Of a DNA stretch of 64,000 bases, positions 10,575-22,424 are shown one piece after another. How positions within the stretch are numbered: the stretch's first letter is position 1; every line of letters begins with the position of its first letter. Source of the DNA: Rhabdophis nuchalis (Eukaryota; Chordata; Lepidosauria; Squamata; Natricidae). Both the position numbers and the translations under genes were made by a program. The notes under the pieces are model-generated. The model ran no database searches. It was not told the DNA's origin and saw only the letters and a list, made by a program, of their open reading frames with translations. The stretch is from NCBI GenBank assembly GCA_039707465.1, contig CM077643.1:377325919-377389918 (forward strand), given 5' to 3'.

Positions 10575-11529
10575 AGAGATTGTATTCAGCCGGGTTGGAT
10601 CGGTTCAGGTGAAACAGTAGCGGAAATTTTAACTGGTTTGCTGAACTGGCAAATGCCACCTGTGGCTGGACCTGACCCTGCCCACCCGCTCGCTCACCCA
10701 CTCGCTGCTCACACCGCCCGCCGCCTGCCACTCACCCCACCTGCCCGCCTGCTCACCACTCGTTCCTGTTGTGCCACAGGGACGGTGCTACAGCAGAATT
10801 GCTCAGAAGGCAGCTGGACTGTGGTGTGCCTTTCAAGTGCTTTCAGGTGGGGGGAGGGAGGGACCATAAAGGGACAGACTACAGGAACTCAATCAATCAA
10901 TCAATCAAATTCGGATTTATTAACCGCACCCTCTCCCCACAGGGACCCGGGGCGGTGCACAGGAGAAACTAAAAACAATATAGAATAAATACAAAATACA
11001 TACTTTAAACATAATTAAACAGTGTTACCCGTGCTAAAACTGATTAAGAACCCATTAAAATACATTTGGAATCAATAGACAGAGAGAATTATTCAAGGCC
11101 GGCCAGTCGAAAGAAATAGGTCTTCAATTTCGTACGGAAGGAGCGGAGGTCAGTGGTCGTTCTGATATCAGGGGGAAGGTCGTTCCAGAGGGCCGGGCCC
11201 GCCACAGAGAGAGCCCTTCCCCTGGGCGTCGCCCGCTGACAAAGTCTAGTGGACGGCACCCGGAGAAGTCCCTCTCTGAGGGAGCGAATCGGTCGTGAGG
11301 ATGTATGGGGCAGGATCCGATCTCGCAGATATGGGGCAGGATCCGATCTCGCAGAACTGCCTTTTCTGCTGGTTCTGTGGGCGTGGCTTTGTTGGCATGG
11401 CTTGGTAGTGGGGGTCATGTGACAGAGTGGGAGTCACACGTCAAGTTGGCCAGGTCCACTCAGTCACATGATCCTCCCACCAAGCCACACCAACAGAACT
11501 GGTAGTAAAAAATTGAATCCCACCACTAC
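10575..11529. mobile_element. hAT element ('ggtattcagc' family) carrying a nested L2 tail
   Basis: Left end agagattgtattcagccggg and right end gaatcccaccactac are flanked by tccactcc / ttcactcc (10567-10574, 11530-11537; one mismatch). Its interior (gtggctggacctgaccctg; ggttctgtgggcgtggcttt) continues on both sides of the L2 insertion at about 10896-11355. Confidence 0.75.
10896..11355 (-). mobile_element. L2 LINE 3' end nested in hAT
   Basis: The minus-strand frame reads the L2 polymerase C-terminus (REGLLRVPSTRLCQRATPRGRALSVAGPALWNDLPPDIR), with its stop at 11089. The UTR motif ggggcggtgcacagg is also present. The 3' tail is a (GATT)n-type repeat (10896-10914). At the 5' side a 26-bp unit is tandemly duplicated (11304-11329, 11330-11355), duplicating the RDRILP-encoding segment. 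Confidence 0.88.
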
Positions 11530-11929
11530 TTCACTCCCAAGAGATCTAAGTCCAGCCCATCTTGAATTTCATTGACTCTTATCTACCACCTATTTGCTTT
11601 GACTGTTACTAGTTCAGATTTTTTAGCTTGAAATAATCTTTTGTATTCATTTGAACTGCCTGGACTTCCTGATTTCCCTGTGCTTAACACATCTGTATTT
11701 TTTAAAGTAACTTATCTTATAGGATTATTGAGAGAATAACTTTTCCTAAAAGCTGCTTAAAGGAAGATTAAGAGTCGATCCACAATCAGACAGTAGGGTT
11801 TCTTTATATAGTCAATTGATTAGCGGGTTATTGATTCCCCCAAATTTGGGGGAAGTCTTTGTCTCAAACTTTGCTAAAAATGCCTTTAAAAGCTGCTTTG
11901 GGACTTTCCTTGTAACCCTACTATGCATA

Positions 11930-12050
11930 TCTTTAGGTTCATATAGGTTTTATATAGTTTTACCTTTTTAACATTTTAAGCCGCCCAGAGTTACCCTGTG
12001 GTAAGATGGTTGGCCAATAAATTTAATAAATCAATTTAATAAATAATAAA
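11930..12050 (+). mobile_element. LINE/SINE 3' end, 'gccgcccagagttaccctg' type
   Basis: gccgcccagagttaccctgtggtaagatgg followed by an (AATAAATTT)-like tail. The same end occurs at 21620-21712. This looks like a CR1/L2-group 3' UTR; the exact family is not determined. Confidence 0.6.
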
Positions 12051-12167
12051 ATATTTCAGAAGTAAAAAAAAGTTAACAATAAGCTTTCACACTGACTGAC
12101 CAGAATAAAAAGGGTTTGCACCAAAATAGTCTTTAATGTTGCACTAGAATGGTAGGGTTGGAGCATA

Positions 12168-12334
12168 TAAGGTAGTCCTTGACTTACAGCCACATCTGGG
12201 TCCAAAATTTATGTTGCTAAATATGACAGTTAAGAGAATTTGTAAGTGTGAAAAATGGTCATGTCATTTTTAAAAAAATATATTGTAACTTCAAACAGCC
12301 ACTAAATGAACTGTTTTAGGTTAAGGACTACCTA
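12168..12334. mobile_element. TA-flanked MITE, 'ggtagtcctcgactta' family, internally deleted
   Basis: Ends aaggtagtccttgacttac and ggttaaggactacct lie in inverted orientation next to TA dinucleotides. Full-size relatives at 2657 and 33981 are about 400 bp. Confidence 0.75.
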
Positions 12335-12448
12335 TACCTTGTTTTCAATTTACATAGGTAGCAGAGTCTCATTGTTGTGACCAAGCCTCTACAGACAATG
12401 TTCCAAAACCTGAGATTTTGGGGTAGATGGGTCATAGTTACTTCAAAA

Positions 12449-12747
12449 TAGAGGTGGTATTCAGCAGGTTCTGACCAATTCTGGAGAACCGGTAGCAAAA
12501 AATTTTGAGTAGTTCGGAGAACCAGTAAATACCACCTCTGACTGGCCCCGTCCCTATCTATTCCCTGTCTCCTGAGTCCCAGCTGATCGGGAGGAAATGG
12601 GGATTTTGCAGTATCCTTCCCCTAGAGTGGGGACCAGGGAATAGAGATTTTACAGTATCCTTCTCCTGCCGCACCCACCAAGCCATGCCATGCCCACCAA
12701 GCCACACCTACAGAACTGGTAGTAAAAAGTTTTGAATCCCATCACTG
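12449..12747. mobile_element. hAT element, 'gaggtggtattcagc' family
   Basis: Ends tagaggtggtattcagc and gaatcccatcactg. TSD cttcaaaa / ctccaaaa (12441-12448, 12748-12755). Non-coding. Confidence 0.85.
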
Positions 12748-12755
12748 CTCCAAAA

Positions 12756-14589
12756 GTGCAATAAATTGGTGGATCTGAAATGAGTGTGAAAAAGACTTCA
12801 AAGTTCGGCCCTCCAGCTCTCTTCCATTCCAACAATTAGATGCTAGGCAACAAGCTGAAACTACTGTACTAGCCTCACTGCTGTGTGGCAGAGACCCTTC
12901 ATCAGTTGCCTGATAGGCTTTTGTTGGGTCTTCTAGCTTATAGCCCAAGGGAAATTCAGTCTGCGTTCTCTTGATGATAGATCTGAAGCATCTCAGAAGT
13001 TCAGAGCCAAGTGCAGGGCCTCTCACAGATCTGAGTAGATGAAATACTCAAAATGGACTATGATCGACACAAAATAAAGTGGGATGATTATTTCCCATGA
13101 TTTAGAAAATATATTTCTACCGATGCAGCTTAAAATCTCAGTCATGTTACACTGTTAAACTCGTGTCTAGTTAGTAATCAATTGCTATTCCACATTCTTT
13201 CTCACAAGGACTGCAGCCAAACCAAATACCCTCATTTTATATCTAGGCATTTGAGTTCTTTTTCCTTAAGTGAAACACTTTCTGTGTGTCTCTGTTAAAT
13301 ATCATTCTGCTGTATTCAGCCAAATTTTCTCAACCGGTACTTCTCAAACTTTGCAGAAATGCTACTCTAAATGAATTTGGGTGACCTCCCATGAGAAAAA
13401 CTAATAATTTCATTGGGGTTAAATTTGGGCAAGCAATAAATATATTGTTTGCTTTCCATAATTAAATATACAGATTAAATTACAGAATTGTGTTATTATT
13501 GCTGGCTGAAATCTGTGAAGGCAAGATGAGGACTAAAGCCCAAAGGGAGTCATAAACTCTGATGCTATTTTGCCTGTCCAAGACTGACCACATTTGACAA
13601 TATGTATGACACTCTCCTCACCCAAGGGGTGCAAACCAATGATCTGAAACCTCTGGAACAATATAGGAAGATCGTTCTGGGTTTTATTTCTATATTCTGA
13701 GTTATTAGCTGTTCCACTAATTCTGTATCATCTGAAGATTTGACAAATACTTTCTTGGTCTCCTCAGAACATCAATAACCATGTTGACTTAAGAATCTAG
13801 TATTTTCCACTCAGTGGTCAAACCAATTGAGAGTCATCAAAATGAAGCCTACAAATATCTGGGCATTTTATAGTTGAATAACATGAAACATAAGCAAGTT
13901 AAAAATGTGATTAGTAAAGAATACAGTACATCTAAAGAGCCTAGGCAAGTTGTTAAAGACAAAATGGAACAGTGGAAACACTATCAAAGCCATTAACACA
14001 TAGGCCAGACCTGTGATATGATAGTCTGCTGGAATTATTAACTGGACACAGGTTGAACTGGACATTTTAGACCCAAAACAAAAGAACTGATGTCACTCAT
14101 GAATATCAAAACAAAGTAATTAAAGCATCTGGTCCAAATGGCTTTAAGAACCCTTTGCAATATTTTTAATTGGTTTTTGTTATCAAGCCTACAGTATTGG
14201 CCAAATGCCACTTTGTTTAATAATGTAACATCAATTGACTTTGTTGCATGCAGAGTCAAACATTTCATTTCAGAGTCCAAGCTATCCTTCCACAGAATCA
14301 TGCCCTCGATAAATGCTGGAAAGGGCATCCTGGAAATTTCAGGAGATACAATCTCAAAACATCTGGAGGGAACCAGGTTGAGGAAGACAGTTGTATTCTA
14401 GCTTTGACTTAGGTTCACTGTTCCTACACTGAAGGCATTTTTATATATTTAATAACAACATAAGTAGATATAGTGATCATATAGGAATTATTTGCATTAA
14501 CAGGCTGGGAAAATAATTTGCTAATTATGTAAAGGGGGTAATCAGACAAGATTGTTATCATTATACTTGCTAATGTCTTGCATCTAAGA
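12756..14589. other. No recognisable feature
   Basis: Several AT-rich open frames, none with a recognisable domain. A weak hAT-like cggtacttctcaaactttg phrase at about 13335 is too degraded to call. Confidence 0.4.
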
Positions 14590-14724
14590 CAGGGGTCTCC
14601 AACCTTTGCAACTTTAAGTCTGAAGGACTTCAGCTCCCAGAATTCTCCAGCCAGCAAAGCTGGCTGGAGAAGTCTGGGAGCTGAAGTCCTTCAGACTTAA
14701 AGTTGCAAAGGTTGGAGACCCCTG
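14590..14724. mobile_element. Palindromic hAT MITE, family A (135 bp)
   Basis: Ends CAGGGGTCTCCAACC and GGTTGGAGACCCCTG, hairpin centre agccagcaaagctggct. TSD atctaaga / atgtaaga (one mismatch). Confidence 0.92.
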
Positions 14725-14909
14725 ATGTAAGACACGTTTATCTCCTGATATGCTGCAGGGGCCCACAGACAAGTTTGGATGAACTGCTTTCTCCCCAATC
14801 TCCCCACCCTCCTAGCAAGATGTTTTTGTGTTTTTTTTTAAAAAAATCGCCCAGGTGCTGTGTCCATCCACACCACCATAACCAGATTATTTGAAAACTG
14901 AACTGGTGG

Positions 14910-15204
14910 TTATTGCGTAAGATATAGGGAACGTTTTGGGATTTTGATGATGCAGGGAAAATTTTATAAGCTCAAAAATGGACAGACGCACTAACTCCCA
15001 CAATGGAAGAATGGATTTAAAAAGTGATGGAATTGGCAGAGATGGCAAAGTTAACCATATTAATTAGCGAAAAGAACATAACCATCTTTTTTTTCTACTT
15101 GGAAACCACTTCTGGGCTTTCTGCTCAAAAGAGATAAAAATGAAATTTTGATTTTGGGTTTTGATGATTAAATAGATGGTTGTTATAGAAATGGCTAATT
15201 TGTA
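14910..15204 (+). mobile_element. L1 LINE relic (polymerase C-terminus)
   Basis: Translating through breaks, this reads TLTMEEWI*KVMELAEMAKLT, then a WKPLL-like block. It parallels IEEWFCEMWKLALNDKMT...FWKTWKPFVDYAL at the end of the intact L1 frame at 51828. It is degraded and interrupted at its 3' side by an L2 tail; its own 3' end probably resumes at about 15490. Confidence 0.6.
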
Positions 15205-15400
15205 CAATGTTTATTATTTATTCGATTTGTTAACCGCACCAATCTCCGTCGAGACGGACTCTGGGCGGTGCACAGGACATTAAAAAATTTACAATAAATA
15301 ACAATGTACAAAAGTTAAAAAGAAATTAAATAGAAAACCTGTGCTAAAATTCCCATTAAAAAACCTAACTTGGCTGAGGCTCTATTGTTCTAAAATTCAA
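15205..15400 (-). mobile_element. L2 LINE 3' UTR fragment
   Basis: The minus strand contains the L2 UTR (cctgtgcaccgcccagagtc and gtgcggttaacaaatcg) found in the other copies. Little or no coding part remains. It appears to lie inside the L1 relic. Confidence 0.75.
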
Positions 15401-15489
15401 CTTCTACGCCAGTCCAGTTTATATGAGCTACGCCAATTTATATGAGCTTATAATCATTATATAAGTTACTGCACCTAAAAAAAGTTGGG

Positions 15490-15625
15490 CATCACTTTTT
15501 TTTTTGTTTCTTTCCCTTCCCTTCACTCTAACCCCCCTTCCTCTCTTCCTTTACCTTTGTTCCCATTGCCTTTATTTTTATTGGATATTAAGAAAAATAT
15601 AATGAATAAAGGAAAAAAAAACTGA
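15490..15625 (+). mobile_element. Probable 3' end of the L1 relic
   Basis: A C/T-rich UTR followed by ttttattggatattaag and an A-rich tail ending at about 15622, in the orientation of the relic at 14910-15204. Inferred from position and composition only. Confidence 0.4.
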
Positions 15626-15646
15626 ACTGGTTAAGGACAATAGCAG

Positions 15647-15999
15647 CAGTGGTGGGTTTCAAATTTTTTTAGAACCTACTCTGTAGGTGTGGCCTATTTT
15701 GTGGGCGTGGCTTGGCAGTCGTGTGACAGGGTGGGAGTGGCCACCTTTTAAAATGTGGTGAAACTCATGAGTTTCATTTAACAACGCTCTTGCTTAGCAA
15801 CCAAAATTCATTCATTCTTTCTTTCCTTCCTTCCTTCCTTCCTTCCTTCATTTCCTTTCCTTTCCTTCCCGTTGGGTCACTGGCAGCGGCGGGCCAGATT
15901 TACTTCCAGGTACGCCGGTGGAACCCCCTCTCACCGGTTCTCTAAATTTCACCAACCGGCTCTCGCTAGTAGGTGCGAGCCTGCAGAAACCCACCACTG
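15647..15999. mobile_element. hAT element, 'cagtggtgggtttc' family (353 bp)
   Basis: Ends CAGTGGTGGGTTTCAAA and GCAGAAACCCACCACTG. TSD aatagcag / aataggag (15639-15646, 16000-16007). It contains a (TTCC)n/(TTTCC)n tract at 15811-15868. Confidence 0.9.
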
Positions 16000-16105
16000 A
16001 ATAGGAGGTGGGGATGTGGAGGAGTTTAGACAGAACCACAGATTTGAATGGGAGTGTTCATAATGGATACCAAGGCTGCAATCTTCCTACATCAGCAAAA
16101 GCAAA

Positions 16106-16337
16106 CCTTGCTTCCCAATAGCAATAGCATTTAGACTTACATATCACTTCACAGTGCTTTCCAGCCCTCTCTAAGCAGTTTGCAGAGTCAGCATATTGCC
16201 CCCCAACAATCTGGCTCCTCATTTTACCCACCTGGGAAGGATGGAAGGCTGAGTCAACCTTGAGCCTGGTGAGATTCAATCTGCCAAATTGCAGGCAGCC
16301 GGTCAGTCAGCAGAAGTAGCTTCCAGTACTACATTCG
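16106..16337 (-). mobile_element. tRNA SINE, 3' portion (locus A)
   Basis: The minus strand shows the same SINE as 33637-33873, from its ctattgctattggg end up to the cgaatgta block. There it is broken by an L1 3' end. The missing 5' head resumes at 16734. Confidence 0.85.
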
Positions 16338-16733
16338 TGTCAAAAAAGTTTTATTGGTTTTTACAAATTTTTAGATAGGAAAAGGGTGTAAGGCATAAAT
16401 GAAACATTTGGAGGACATCTGTGTCGGAGGTGTCGGCCCCCTCCGAGGCTTCATACAGGAAAAAAAACCAATACAATAATTTTTCCATTTCCCTACAAAG
16501 TGGAAAGAGATACATACATATATCATTTCACAACTTCATGCAGTCAATCATTTCTTTCTATGGACATCCAGATAAGTGTTACGCTATATAATAGAAAGTC
16601 ATTTGTGAGATCTGTCTTTTAGCTATTGTATCCTCTTCTCCCTGGCTGCCAGTGGGAGCAGCCGTGGCCCCTCCCGTTCCTCCATTTTCATCCTCCAGGA
16701 TTGAGGAATGTTTTTTAAGAAAGGTGCAGTGCT
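16338..16733 (-). mobile_element. Probable L1 3' end inserted in the SINE
   Basis: A 396-bp insert flanked by an exact 8-bp repeat tacattcg (16330-16337, 16734-16741), sitting precisely within the SINE head. On the minus strand it ends ...aaaaaccaataaaactttt, a LINE-type 3' end with a polyadenylation signal. Orientation is clear; the L1 label is inferred. Confidence 0.7.
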
Positions 16734-16793
16734 TACATTCGAAGCACTGCACCACCGTGGCTCTCAATCAAAAGTTTCTTGTATAGGCTATGC
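16734..16793 (-). mobile_element. SINE 5' head and spacer (locus A)
   Basis: The minus strand reads tatacaagaaacttttgattgagagccacggtggtgcagtg, matching 33610-33652 almost base for base. ggtgcagtgctt and its complement (16723-16734, 16742-16753) form an exact 12-bp inverted repeat across the L1/SINE boundary. Confidence 0.85.
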
Positions 16794-19700
16794 CAGTGAT
16801 GGCGAACCTTTTTTTGGCTCACGTGCCATAAGGGGGGGCTGTAGGAGGTCGTGTGTGGGCCTGCCACACCCATAATGCAATGCGCCCCCCAGCATGCATG
16901 AGCACATGACAAGCGCTCCCCTCCCCATTTTTATATGCTTTTTTCACCGTTCCCAGGCTCCAGAGGCTTTATAGGGAGGGCAAAAACAGCCCCCCCACCC
17001 CCAGGAGGCCTTCCGGAGGCTTCAGGAGCTTCCTTGAAGCCTCCGGAGGATTAAAAACAATGCTACGAGCAAATCGCATGCGCACGCTGGCCAGATTACA
17101 GGGCAACGTCTCACATGCCCTGACAAATGGCTCCACATGCCACCTTTATCTTTATCTTTATCTTTAATTGGATTTTTATACCGCCCTATCTCCCAAAAGA
17201 GACTCAGGGCGGTGCACAGGAAGAATAAAAAGTAGTAAATACAATGATAATATAAAAGTTAAAAATACATTAAATACAATGAGTCTGTGCTAAAACTTAT
17301 ACTTAAAAAACATTAAAATTATTATAATTGGGACTATCATAAAAGCTATGCTAGGCCAGCGACATGGAATAGGTGTGCTTTTAAAGTTCGACAGAAGAGG
17401 AGAAGGTCCGTGATGGTGCGAAGGTCGGGGGGCAGGTCATTCCAGAGGGCGGGACCTGCCACAGAGAAGGCTCTCCCCCTGGGGGTCGCCAGCTGGCATT
17501 GTCCGACAGACGGTACCCTGAGGAGGCCCTCCCTGTGGGAGCGGACAGGTCGAAGGGAGGTATGTGGTAGGAGGCGGTCCTGCAGATAACCAGGTCCCAA
17601 GCCATGGAATGCTTTAAAGATAGTTACTAGCACCTTGAAGCGCATCCGGAGGGCCACAGGCAGCCAGTGCAGCTCACGCAGGAGAGGTGTTATATGGGAG
17701 TATCTAGAAACTCCCATAATCCCCCACGCAGCCGCATTCTGTACTAGCTGGAGCCTCCGGGTGCACCTCAAGGGGAGCCCCATGTAGAGAGCATTACAGT
17801 AGTCCAGTCGGGAGATGACGAGGGCTTGAGTGACTGTGCATAGGGCATCACGATCTAGAAAGGGATGCAACTGGCGTATCAGGTAGACCTGATAGAAAGC
17901 CCCCCTAGCCACGGCCGTCATATGGTCATCCAAGGACAGCCAAGAATCCAGGAGGACACCAAAGTTGCGAACCCTTTCCGCGGGGGCTAATGACTCGCCC
18001 CCGATAGCCAGAGATGGAGCCAGCTGGCTATATCGTGACGCCGGAAACCACACCCACTCGGTTTTGGATGGGTTGAGTCGAAGCTTGTTACTCCCCATCC
18101 AGGCCTGCACGGCCTCCAAACATCGGGACATCACTTCGACGGCATCGTTGGGGTGGTCTGGGATAGAAATGTACAGCTGAGTATCATCAGCGTACTGATG
18201 GAATTCTACCCCAAAACTACAGATGATCTCACCCAGTGGCTTCATATAGGTGTTAAACAGGAGGGGCGAGAGGACCGACCCCTGAGGCACCCCACATGTA
18301 AGGGGCCTTGAGGTTGACCTCTGCCCTGCTGCCAACATGAATTGCGACCAGCCGGAGAGGTAGGAAGAGAACCACCACAGAACGGTACCTCCCAATCCCA
18401 ACCCCTCCAGCCGGTGCAATAAGATACCATGGTCAATGGTATCAAAAGCCGCTGAGAGGTCTAATAGGACCAGGATAGAGGAATGACCTCTATCCCGAGC
18501 CCTCCAGAGATCATCTACCAACGCGACCAATGCCGTCTCTGTGCTGTACCCAGGTCGGAAGCTGGACTGGCGCGGGTCTAGATAGACAGTTTCCTCCAGG
18601 TGTTGGGGGAATTGTCGTGCCACCACACTCTCAACAATCTTCGTCAAGAAGGGAAGGTTAGAGACTGGACGATAATTAACTAACACTGCTGGGTCCAGGA
18701 AAGGCTTTTTGAGGAGGGGTCTCACCACCGCCTCTTTCAAGATGGCTGGAAAAGACCCCTCACTCAACAAAGCATTCACTATTTCCTGGAGCCAGCCTCG
18801 TGTCACCTCCCGGGAGGCCAGTACAAGCCAGGAGGGACACGGGTCCAATAAACATGTGGTAGCATTCAACCTCCCCAGCATCCTGTTCATGTCATCTGGA
18901 GTAACAAGGTCAAACTCTTCCCATAAAATAGTCTCAGGACCTGCCTCCGCCCACCAACCAGGACTAACCTCATTGGAGGCCAGTTCGTCCCGGATCTGAA
19001 CGATTTTATCCTGCAGATAAAATCCAAATTCTTCTGCACGACCCTGCAGCGGAGCATCCCGCGGCCTCTGTTGAAGGAGGGAGCGGGTCACTCTGAACAG
19101 GGCAGCAGGGTGGTTATCTGCGGATGCGATAAGAGCGGAGAGATACGTACGTTTCGCCGCTCTTATCGCCACAAGGTAGGTCTTCAAATGAGACCTTACC
19201 TGTGTTCGGTCAGATTCGGACTGAGTGGACCTCCAAATGCTCTCTAGGCATCTCTTTCAGCGCTTCATTGCCCTCAGCTCCTCAGAGAACCAAGGAGCTA
19301 AGGTAGATCGGCGCCGAGCGAGAGGCCGCAAGGGCACGACCCGATCCAGGGGCCCCATGGCCGCATTATTCCAGGTGGTCACTAGGTCCTCAGTCGAGTT
19401 GCGGGTCAGGGTCTCAGGTATTGGCCCAAGCTCCGTCTGGAACCTCTCAGGGTCCATCAGGCGCCTGGGGCGGAACCATCTCGTGAGGTGTAGCGGTTGG
19501 GAAGTCAAGCCAAAGGAGAGAGTGATCTGTCCATGACAGGGGTGTAATGACTAGTTCCCCTAATCCGAGATCATTCATCCACTGGCCGGAGACAAAAACT
19601 AAGTCTAGCGTGTGTCCACCGGTGTGAGTGGGGTAGTGAATTAATTGGGTCAGGTCCATGGCTGTCATGGAAGCCATGAACTCCCGGGCCGCCTCAGATG

Positions 19701-20079
19701 TTTCGCCTATCGATGGCAGGTTGAAATCCCCCATGACTAAAAGCCTGGGGGTAACAACCGCCACCTTAGCTATCACATCAAGAAGCTCGGGCAGGGCCGC
19801 TGATACGCAGGGAGCCAGGTACAGGATCAGCAAGCCCAACTGCCTCCCAGTACCCCACTTCACACACAGGGACTCACAGCCAGCAGTCTGCGGCACTGCG
19901 GTCTCCCTTGTATCAAGATTATCCCTTATAATAACCGCCACCCCTCACCCTGACCCTGGGCCCGTGGCTGATGGAATGCCCGGTAACCTGGTGGGCACAT
20001 TTCTACGAGGGGTATTCCCTCCTCATGGCCCAACCAGGTCTCCGTGATTCCCACGCGTGCGGTAGGTTCGCCATCCCAG
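16794..20079. mobile_element. hAT element ('cagtgatggcgaacc') split by a 2.9-kb L2
   Basis: Left end CAGTGATGGCGAACCTTTTT and right end GGTTCGCCATCCCAG (20065-20079), with an exact 8-bp TSD ggctatgc (16786-16793, 20080-20087). Its own sequence runs to ggctccacatgccacc (about 17144) and resumes at about 20052 with cacgcgtgcggtagg. A paralogous site with one gcatagcc copy and no insert lies at 33600-33615. Confidence 0.9.
17145..20051 (-). mobile_element. L2-clade LINE, endonuclease plus reverse transcriptase, 5' truncated
   Basis: The minus-strand frame 17346-19187 (613 codons) is an uninterrupted polymerase: NYRPVSNLPF, LLDLSAAFDTIDH, GVPQGSVLSPLLF, catalytic YADD (18183-18194), LNPSKTEW, SRLDYCNALY and a C-terminal WNDLPPDL block. 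Upstream frames 19257-19508 and 19447-19941 carry the linker and the APE-type endonuclease (MGDFNLPS, SWTDHSLLWLDF), separated by frameshifts. TETWLGHEEG is readable at about 20000-20040. The 3' UTR ends gggcggtataaaaatccaat plus an (AAAGAT)n tail. The endonuclease is broken, so the copy is non-autonomous. Confidence 0.93.
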
Positions 20080-20265
20080 GGCTATGCAATTAGCAGAATA
20101 ACAGAGTTGGAAGGAACCTTGGAGGTCTTGTAGTTCAACCCCCTGCTCAAACAGGAGACCCTCTACTATTCTGGACAAATGGCTGTCCAGTCTCTTCTAA
20201 AAAAACCTCCAGTGTTGGAGCACCTACAACTTCTGGAGGTAAGCGGTTCTACTTGTTTATATTAA
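20080..20265 (-). mobile_element. CR1 3' end and spacer (locus A)
   Basis: On the minus strand the CR1 UTR (ggtgctccaacactggagg, gacagccatttgtccagaat, ccaactctgttattctgc) is followed by taattgcatagcc. This CR1 variant and the spacer match 33424-33612. Confidence 0.88.
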
Positions 20266-21053
20266 AGTAAGCAATTCACTTACTTTAAAGTAAAATTCTA
20301 AACTGAAATGGGTTTGCCCCTGGGAAGGTGTGATCAGTATAGGGTCAGGGGGAGAAATAGCTTTTTGTTTCCTTCTGTTTCTGTGTTTAAGGGAAGATGA
20401 TGTAATTGTCCAAAGCTGAAATATTTGCTATGAGAAGCAAAGTCTGCCAAGCAAGGCTAGGGCTGAGGAGATCCTGCGTGGGCCTGCTAACAATAGAAAG
20501 GGATGCTGGAGGCACTGACATTCTGTAGCAGGGGAGGACAATCTTGTTGAGACTAGAAGCAATATGTTGCAGGTGGTAATTAGAATTTGTCTGCTGACAG
20601 CACAGTGATGCTCCATTGATCACCTGAAGGGGTTACGCTAGGATTCTTAACTTGTTTTCTCAAACCTTGCTTTCTGATTTTATAAGGTTGGTAGAAAATT
20701 CACCCTAATAAATGCCAACAACTGGAAGTGAGTCAATGATAGTTTATATTCTAAAGCTAGCAGTTATAGTGAGTCACTGCTCTCCTACACCTCACCTTTA
20801 AAGCCCTTCATGGCATGGGTCCAGCTTACTTGAGGGACCATTTCAACCCTTGGGGATTGGCCCATCCCACACGTGCTGGCAAAGGACGCATACTCTGCGC
20901 CCTGATTGTTTTGGCTGGTGGGGTTCAGGAGAAGGTCTAGGAAGAGGCTCTTGTCTGCTGTTGCTCCTGCCCTTTGGGACATCTCCTACCCCCCATGTGA
21001 CGTTGGCCCCAATTATCCTATCTTTTCATAAGGGCCTAAAGATGTGACTCTTC
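20266..21053. other. No recognisable feature
   Basis: No open frame with a domain, and no repeat termini recognised. Confidence 0.4.
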
Positions 21054-21508
21054 CAGGGGTGGGCTTCAAAAATTTAAGCAATGGGTTCTCTGCCCAGTTG
21101 CTTGGTGGGTGTGGCCATGGTGGGTGTGGCCTAGCTGGCCTCCTGCACCATGGTGACGGGGGGAATTTTCGCCCTCCCCAGGCTCTGGAGGCTTTCCTCG
21201 AGCCTCTGGAAAGGTACAAACTGCCTCCCCAGGCCTCTGGAGGCTCCCTGGACCTGTTTCCGGAACTTCCAGGAGGTCCATTTTTACCATCCCCGAGCCT
21301 CTGCGTGGGCTCTGCACTTACATTCAAAATGGGCCATGTGGAGACTCCTGGGAGGGGCAGAGTGAGTGGGGCCAGCCAGGGGTGGGATTTGGAGGTTGTC
21401 CGAACCGGCCATAATGTTAGTTATGGGTTCTCCCAAACCTGGGTGAGGCAGGGGTGTGCTGCTATGGGTTCACTCAGGTTCAGGAGAACCCATAGCAGCC
21501 CACCCCTG
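21054..21508. mobile_element. hAT element, 'caggggtgggcttc' subfamily (~455 bp)
   Basis: Ends CAGGGGTGGGCTTCAAAAAT and AGCAGCCCACCCCTG, with TSD-like gactcttc / gtctcttc (one mismatch, one shared base). The interior has repeated ctggaggct modules. A full-length relative lies at 58857-59337. Confidence 0.82.
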
Positions 21509-21619
21509 TCTCTTCCAGTTGGCTTGAGGCCCCAGTGAGGAAAAAGTGCAATGGAGGAGGTTGATCAAGTAATAATCTCCCACACACACACACTCCTGCC
21601 CTCCCCACATGTCCTTCTG

Positions 21620-21712
21620 ATTTTATGTTTTAACTGTATATGTAATTGGTAAGCTGCCCAGAGTTACCCTGTGGTAAGATGGGCAGCCAACACATTTTAT
21701 AAATAAATAAAT
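21620..21712 (+). mobile_element. LINE/SINE 3' end, 'gctgcccagagttaccctg' type
   Basis: Same UTR end as 11930-12050, with an ataaataaataaatg tail. Confidence 0.6.
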
Positions 21713-22424
21713 GCCCCAAGCCTACATAGATCTTATACTGGTGATTGATCCAAAATAGTTTAAGCATGCCCGTAGACTTCCAGAGAACCCTGTATAATGG
21801 CTTTGAATCTGATGAGAACACCAAGGGAAAGAGATTCACAGGTATCACATTCAGTGCAAAGACACTGCAGACAATTTCTTTGAGCAGCTTTGAAATATAG
21901 GAAGTTCCAAGGCTCTAATTGTTATTCTAAGAAGCTGACCCTGCATTTTACTGCAGAAGGAGGTAGAGAGATAAAGCAGCAGCGGTACATAGCCTTGAAT
22001 CCGCAGCCTCCGCTAAAGGCATAAATTCTATAGGTATTTAAATCATTGACAGCATATTGGCACAGTGAGAAAATCCTTACTTAAAGGAACCTCCAAAGAA
22101 GTGCAGTTCAAGACAAATAAGTAATACTGTGACTGCACACAAATTATTATGGAGAAGTACGGGCAATTCAAGCTAATATTCTTATATATTGTTATTCTTA
22201 TTTCAATTCTCCTTGAGACAACTCCTTTGGTTTAAATTAGCAGCCGCCACCATTTTTCAAGGTCACCACTCTCCTCAAATGTAGACAGTGAAATCCTAGT
22301 GTGTCTCGTGACCACAAGAAAAAATTGCTGCTTGTTTCCTTCCTAAATAAAATCTTCTGCAGAACATCATGAGCCTGGAATGATGTGTTTCCCTCTCAAT
22401 ATCATTCATATTTAATTTGGAGAT

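Noticed and set aside
21044..21538. 164-codon + strand open frame
   Set aside because: Coincides with a hAT element of the same subfamily as 58857-59337; compositional.
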